Part shown: in pieces, positions 58,383 through 64,000 of the stretch
Numbering within the stretch: position 1 is the first letter of the stretch
Layout of the letters: every line of letters starts with the position of its first letter
Origin: Scatophagus argus
Lineage: Eukaryota > Chordata > Actinopteri > Scatophagidae
Assembly: GCF_020382885.2 (NCBI RefSeq)
Contig: NC_058502.1
Location: 16,085,950 to 16,149,949 of the forward strand
Reading direction: 5' to 3'
DNA length: 64,000 nucleotides
The notes under the pieces: generated by a model
The model's database searches: none
Seen by the model: only the letters and a program-made list of their open reading frames with translations
Told to the model about the DNA's origin: nothing
Position numbers and translations under genes: made by a program

Positions 58383-61300
58383 AAATAATTTGTAGATAGC
58401 AAAGCTTTTACAGAATTCACTAAGTTTAATTATCACCAATAGGTAAGAGTGAGGATTAGGCCTAGAAAAAAATCATTATTATAACACATCTTCTTCAGTA
58501 CTTCCCAGCAGTGCATAACTTCTGTGATTTCTAAAATATGTTAGTAATTAATTTAATGCAAACTGGACCAGAGAGCACTAACCAATGAAAAATGACACAT
58601 TTACCTAGGTTCATTTAAGTCTGCTAAAACTGACAACACAGTAGCGACAACACTTCTGAATTTCCACAAAAAAAGAGCCTCCTGCAGGACAAATGGTATG
58701 AAGGTATGTGCAGCCTGTAATAGAAAAGAGATAACACTCAAGGTCTTCTCAGGCCTTTTTTGAGGAATATGAATTCAATGCTTTCAAAGACATTTCACGA
58801 CCTGCAGATACATTGTACACTGAAATAAAGCAGTCCCAGTGTTCTGACATCCACATATACACTAGAGAGACATCAAACAGTATAAACGGTAGGACACCAT
58901 TTCTAATAGCAGACAAATTTATACCGTCTCACATTTTTAAACATCATTCCACCCACCATTGTTTGAGACTATGATGACTGATGGCTGACATCAAGGTTGA
59001 ATTATCCTTTTATCCACCTAAAGGAACTTCACTAACAACTAGCTCACGATTCACATTCAGCTGTCTCTCACCTGCTTCTTACAAGTCTTTGCACTACTCC
59101 TGGTTTTTTTTTCCATGACCATATTCTGTCTCAGAGAGCAGAACTGTAAGAAGGCTGTATGACTGCATGTACAGATATTCCTCAAGCATCAGACTGACTG
59201 TCAGGGGTGGGTATCAAACAAACTGCTTAACTTAATCTGTTGGTTCATTCTGTATTACATTGTGAAATACTGAAGAGCTACGATCATGGCTGGAGCTACC
59301 TCCTGATAATGCAGACAAACTCCATATCGATCCACCCTGCTCAAGTCCACCAGCAGAGTCAAGATTACTCTGAGGGTAATGGTGACAGTAAGCTCCTCAA
59401 ACTGGGATTTAATACAGATTTCTAATCAATTAACAGGAATGAGCAAAGCTGGCCTTTCACCTTTTGTACAATACCCACAAAACAACAGTAAATCCTCACA
59501 TTGACTGCTCAGTCATAAAAACATCTTATCTCATAACCTTAATTTTCACAGAGACACAGATTTGTTGATTTCAAATAATCAAGAGTTTCCACTTCAGCCT
59601 CATTTTACACTTTGCCATCACAGAGTTCACATCAAGTTGACACTGCAGTGCTACCTAACAGGGTTGAGGGGGGACAAAGGCAGCATGCTGGGTATCCCAT
59701 CCCATGTTACTGCATTAATATTACATAAGGCTCATGGCGCACATGCACACACTCACATACCTGTATGTGGGCTAAAAGCTACAGTAAATTTTAAAACATC
59801 AGCATTTTCTCTGACAAATAGGTCACATGGCAGTAAGGTGTGGTCCTGGCAGAACTAAGTTGAAAACAATTTCTACAACAGCTTTACGCACTAAAGAGTA
59901 AAACTGCACTGCAAAGCCAAGATTATACGTAATGGGAAACAGTAATTTAACAAAAGACTCCGATGTACTTGTTTGACTACACTTCTGGCAAAATGCAATC
60001 ATCTGTGTAGTTACTAGTCAGAATCAGAAATGTCTCAGGTGAACTAGAGACACTTCTGCTTCTTTGTAAAAATTGCACGATGCTAAAGCGAAGAAAAATG
60101 TATAAATAAAAAGCAAATAAAGCTACACTGCTATATTCAGAAAACAAAACAATACAATTTACTCATATGCATACATGGTTCACACTAAGTATGAGCCATA
60201 TCATTCCAGCCATTCACTCTAAAGCAGCGAAACAATGACATGCCATCAAAACTGGGAAAACGACAGTATCATCATTTTTCACCCTTACTCTGGTGAGTAT
60301 GCCAATTTACAACTCTGACAGACTGATGACCTCAGATTTACTGTGAAACTGGGCACAACCAGGCAGCTGTCCCACACACCCACACAGACAGATGAAGGCT
60401 GTAAGTGTGAATGGAGGAAGGAGAAGGGAATTAGCAGGCCGACAAGGCAGCTTTACAGCATGGGGAAAGGCTCTGGTGTGAGTCCAACAGGGACAGTAGA
60501 GCAAAGCTCAGAGGACCAGGCTTTAGTTAATAAACAATGGTCCCTTCAGGCTCTCTCACAGGAAAAACACAAACCCTTTAAAACTGCTCACCATTATCTG
60601 TGCTGTGAATATTTAATTCACACTGAAAAGACTGTCTTTGCAGTGCTTTTGGTGAACTCAACATGTTTTAAACATATGACTGAGGATGGACTGGTTTCTT
60701 TGTGGTCTACGCTCTGGTTACGGGAGGTGAGCACTTGTGTAGTATTAACATCTATGTGTGCTAGTATTTTCTAATATATGTATAGCCTAAAGTTTCTGAA
60801 AGCAACAACAATGACAAAGAAATACATATATTCTTGGAAAGAAGGCATGTTGTTAGTACTTTCCCACTCTGAGGCGCACACGAAGAGGGCAAACAAAAAT
60901 AACTGCAGCTTGGGGGTGGACGTAGTTTCGCCTGAGGAATGACGGTGACACCCATTTGTGAATGCCAAAGTATATGCAAGTGTATGTTTGTTCATGGTTC
61001 AGTCCTTCTTATTGCTGCACCACTGAGCTAAATAAGCCTCAGACTTTGACATCAGTAAAAATAAACATAAAATTGTAGCGATAAGTCAACTAACTAAACC
61101 ACGCTAATTCTCAGATTCCTGTGGTCTTCTCCGACACTGAGATAGGTAACCGAATATCATGAGCCTCATAATAATCTTGCTCATGTTAAAAGCTTTTCCT
61201 TCACAAATACGAGAGACACTTTTATCCAGAGATAATAAATGGATCCGCATTTCAGTCTGCACCCACACAGAGCCACCTTACACCCTGAGTCACCTTCAAC

Positions 61301-64000
61301 CTTCTCCTGGTGTCAAATTATGGCTGCCGACAGATACTTCTGGCAAGAAGATACCCTATGGAGCAGGGATTTCCCCATAACTGGAGGGCTGATGAAGCAC
61401 ACTGGAGCACTGCCTTGCCTGTTCAGGGCATAACTCGACTCACCCTCAGTCATCAGGCCTGGAAAAACCTGCGCTGATCAGTATGGCAGTATAAATAATC
61501 AAATCTCAATTTCAATATGTCAAACAGTTCACTCTTATGTATTAAATCATAAACAAGATATGTCAGGGAAAAACTAATTTTACTCTTTGATTACATTTTG
61601 ACTTGAAATTATTTGGATAGAAGATAACACACACACACAATACCATTCCAGTGATAACTGACACATGATTACACTGACTCATCATCATGCCCAACTAAAC
61701 AATGCTTTAAAGTCAACGGCAGCATGCTGTGGATACAGTGCTAATTAAAAATAAGTACACTTCACTGGTGTGTGCCACTAATCTAACTTGAAAAACAAGA
61801 TGGGCAAACCCACCATCCCATTTTAGTGTCAAAACAAACGATTGGCCAAATAATTGATCAGGCGTTCAATGGAAAATTAATCAAAACCTGTTTTCACCAA
61901 TTAATTAATGCCTGAACAATTGGTCGATTAATTAAATCAAAACTAATCAACAAGTATTTTCACATTTTATTTTCAAGTAATCATTTATTTATTTTTAAAC
62001 TTGTTTTCTTTGTTGTATTTCATTTTGGTAATTAGAAACAACAAGATAATTGGAGATGTCTCCTTGGAAATTGTGATGGTCACAACTCACTTTAAACTCT
62101 AAATCAATTAATCATCACTTTTACCAAGATAACATAAGACTGACTATAACTATAATATATCACAAGCTAAGCAAATGAACTTGATGGAGTCAATCTATTG
62201 ATTATCTATGGCCACTCAGCTAGAATCTAATTATGAATGACAGCGGCCTGTGCACATGGCACAGCAGCAGGACAAGTCGGCCATGTACAGTACAGTTTCT
62301 GTGCCGCTACAGAAGGGGAGTGGCTTTGAGCATGACCTAACAGGCTGGCTGGACAACATTCCTACAAGCCCTTGGGTTTCCTCCCAGACAGCGACCTAAG
62401 ACACAGCTTCAACTGTCTTCCTTCCAGTGACGATACAACCGATTAGAAAAAAAAAATCCTGGGAGGTGAGTATTCACTGAGTTGTGTAATCGATTTATGT
62501 ATTTTTAAGATTACATGTCAGGTTTGATTCTGAGATTAAAACACAGGTAGAATGACAAGATGATGAACATTACGAGCAGTATATTTTGCATGCGAATGAG
62601 TATTCAGACTTTGTACAGTATCTTCCACTAAGGCTCTCTGTAGTGGTGGCAGTGGTATAGTAGTGGCTATAGCTGCAATATCATTTCATTATTTGTACAA
62701 GTCTATTTACATATACTTAAATGTCTTTATATGTTTTTCTTCCTCCATGTGCAACCTTCTCTGCAGGTTCGTCCTCTATACTCTTCCAATACCTTCTATG
62801 AATAAAAGTGCTGTGTATGTTTGAAAAATGTACACATCCCTCAAGGACGCAACAAGGTTACCAGAATCATCATTATTGCCACAATATAGTGCAGCACTGG
62901 GACAGAAAGAAAAAAAAAAGAGACTAAATGGTCACAGCTAACAAAACAAAAATTTCACTCTTGAAGCATCTATTCAAACAGGTACTGTGCTACAGTGGTT
63001 TGAGTACAATTATGAGTAAGCCATTTGTTTCAAATAATCTATGGCAGGTCAAATTATGTTCAAAACATCAACCTGCTATACATCTGGGGTTAGATGCTTG
63101 AAAAACAAGAACTCAAATTGAGCGCGCACCTTTTTGCCGCCACAAACAAACCAGCCAGTAAGTCATTTAGTAACCTCACTGTGCTTTGCCGCAGTCGCTG
63201 CTGCTTTGCTGATAAGCTTGCTTCATGCCAGCAGACAGGAAGCTTAATACACGGGCCAAATAAGCCAAAACCCTACTACACTGAGCAGTGTATGTCACTG
63301 ATCTAAAAACAACGCAGTGTGTCTCCCTTTCGCCCCCTTGTTTGATGAGTTCTGTCTGTAAACGGAGCTGCCGAGCGTCTTTAAATGTCAGGGTTGGCTC
63401 TTATCTGAGATTCAAAAACTAATATTGTGCAAATGATGGAAAGGAAAAAACATTTTGTTCCAAACATTGATCACAGCGATCCATGTCAAACAGTAATAAG
63501 TTATAACAATGCCTATTCAAATCGTGAAGAAAAATGGTCTGGTACATAGTAGTCAAAGTAATTTTCTATAAAGAACTGATCACATAGGCTGCTGAAAGTA
63601 GCTTCTATAACAAACAAATATCAATTAATGCCACAATCACATCAGTGAAAGGGCTTAAAATATATAAACATTACTACTGCAAACCAAAAAAGTCAAAGGG
63701 GTTAATTTGTTCATCTGCAAAAATACAGTAAAATGTCTGATGAAGCTTTGTACTCTCACAAAATACAGTCAAACGTGGAAAAAGAATAACATCTGATACA
63801 AAATTCAACTTAACGGAGGGAAAGTTAAAAGTCCAGTTGGACTAGAACATTTTCGAAAGATTTCCGAGTGAACTTGGGTATTTAAGAGATTAACTTGGAG
63901 TGTAAACTAAACATTAAGCGTCTCAGTTCGTGTCAGGTATCCCTGAAGAAAATTCTGGTTCACAGCAAGAAAATCTACTGTCGTGTGTCTTACAAATTGC

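Larger units (their letters stand above)
53188..64000 (-). other. strn: strn first intron (continues past the window)
   Basis: No sequence matching the expected first striatin exon (the PGILHFLQHEWARFE-type segment) was found on the minus strand, so at least 10.8 kb of intron lies here. Contents noted are an 84-bp inverted repeat at 54182-54698 and a LINE fragment at 57793-58382. A TCCAAG triplicate lies near 56806-56825, and AATTAATC-rich patches near 61845-61960 may be old repeat remnants. Open frames, including one of 143 codons at 60343-60774 (+), show no recognised protein. Confidence 0.6.

Noticed and set aside
60343..60774. 143-codon plus-strand frame in strn intron 1
   Set aside because: No recognisable motif, no splice context and no plausible promoter; most likely chance.
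1..64000. CRISPR arrays, bacterial operons, tRNA or rRNA genes
   Set aside because: None seen; the content is typical vertebrate nuclear DNA.

Overview
The window looks like genomic DNA from a ray-finned (teleost, probably percomorph) fish. Its genes are split by many GT..AG introns, and it carries AT-rich non-coding DNA, abundant microsatellites and repeats typical of fish genomes: Tc1-like elements, AGATA-tailed retroposon ends and LINE fragments. No bacterial-type operon, CRISPR array, prophage or secretion system was seen. All exon boundaries were read by hand from splice sites, reading phase and family similarity.

Three genes are supported. (1) At 12179-17794 (+) lies a six-exon opsin of the neuropsin/Opn5-related group, 414 aa, with the retinal-binding lysine, a DRY-type motif and NPxxY. 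(2) At 23753-36799 (+) lies vit (vitrin), 22 coding exons and 827 aa. It encodes a signal peptide, an LCCL domain, a Thr-rich stretch, a long linker built from small phase-1 exons, and two von Willebrand A domains. A probable non-coding first exon ends at 19431. (3) At 39743-53187 (-) lie the last 16 coding exons of strn (striatin), 708 aa from the coiled coil to the stop codon. The first coding exon lies beyond the right edge of the window. vit and strn converge tail to tail, with predicted mRNA ends perhaps only about 0.1 kb apart. The vit-strn pair matches the VIT-STRN arrangement known in vertebrates, which is the ohnologue of COCH-STRN3.

Region by region: 1-12178 is non-coding and repeat-rich, including a nest of three mobile elements at about 10363-11460. 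12179-17899 is the opsin gene. 17900-18990 is intergenic. 18990-38195 is vit with its promoter region, introns and 3' UTR. About 38300-53187 is strn with its 3' UTR and introns. 53188-64000 is strn's first intron, holding a near-perfect 84-bp inverted repeat and a decayed LINE fragment.

The three genes do not form a pathway. The opsin is a light-sensing GPCR, vitrin is a secreted matrix protein, and striatin is the PP2A-regulatory scaffold of STRIPAK. Their adjacency reflects conserved synteny. No new multi-gene system was found. The observations most worth a second look are the opsin's two acidic counterion candidates, the run of symmetric mini-exons in vit, the 84-bp foldback structure, and the degenerate TACT-rich satellite in the opsin's first intron.
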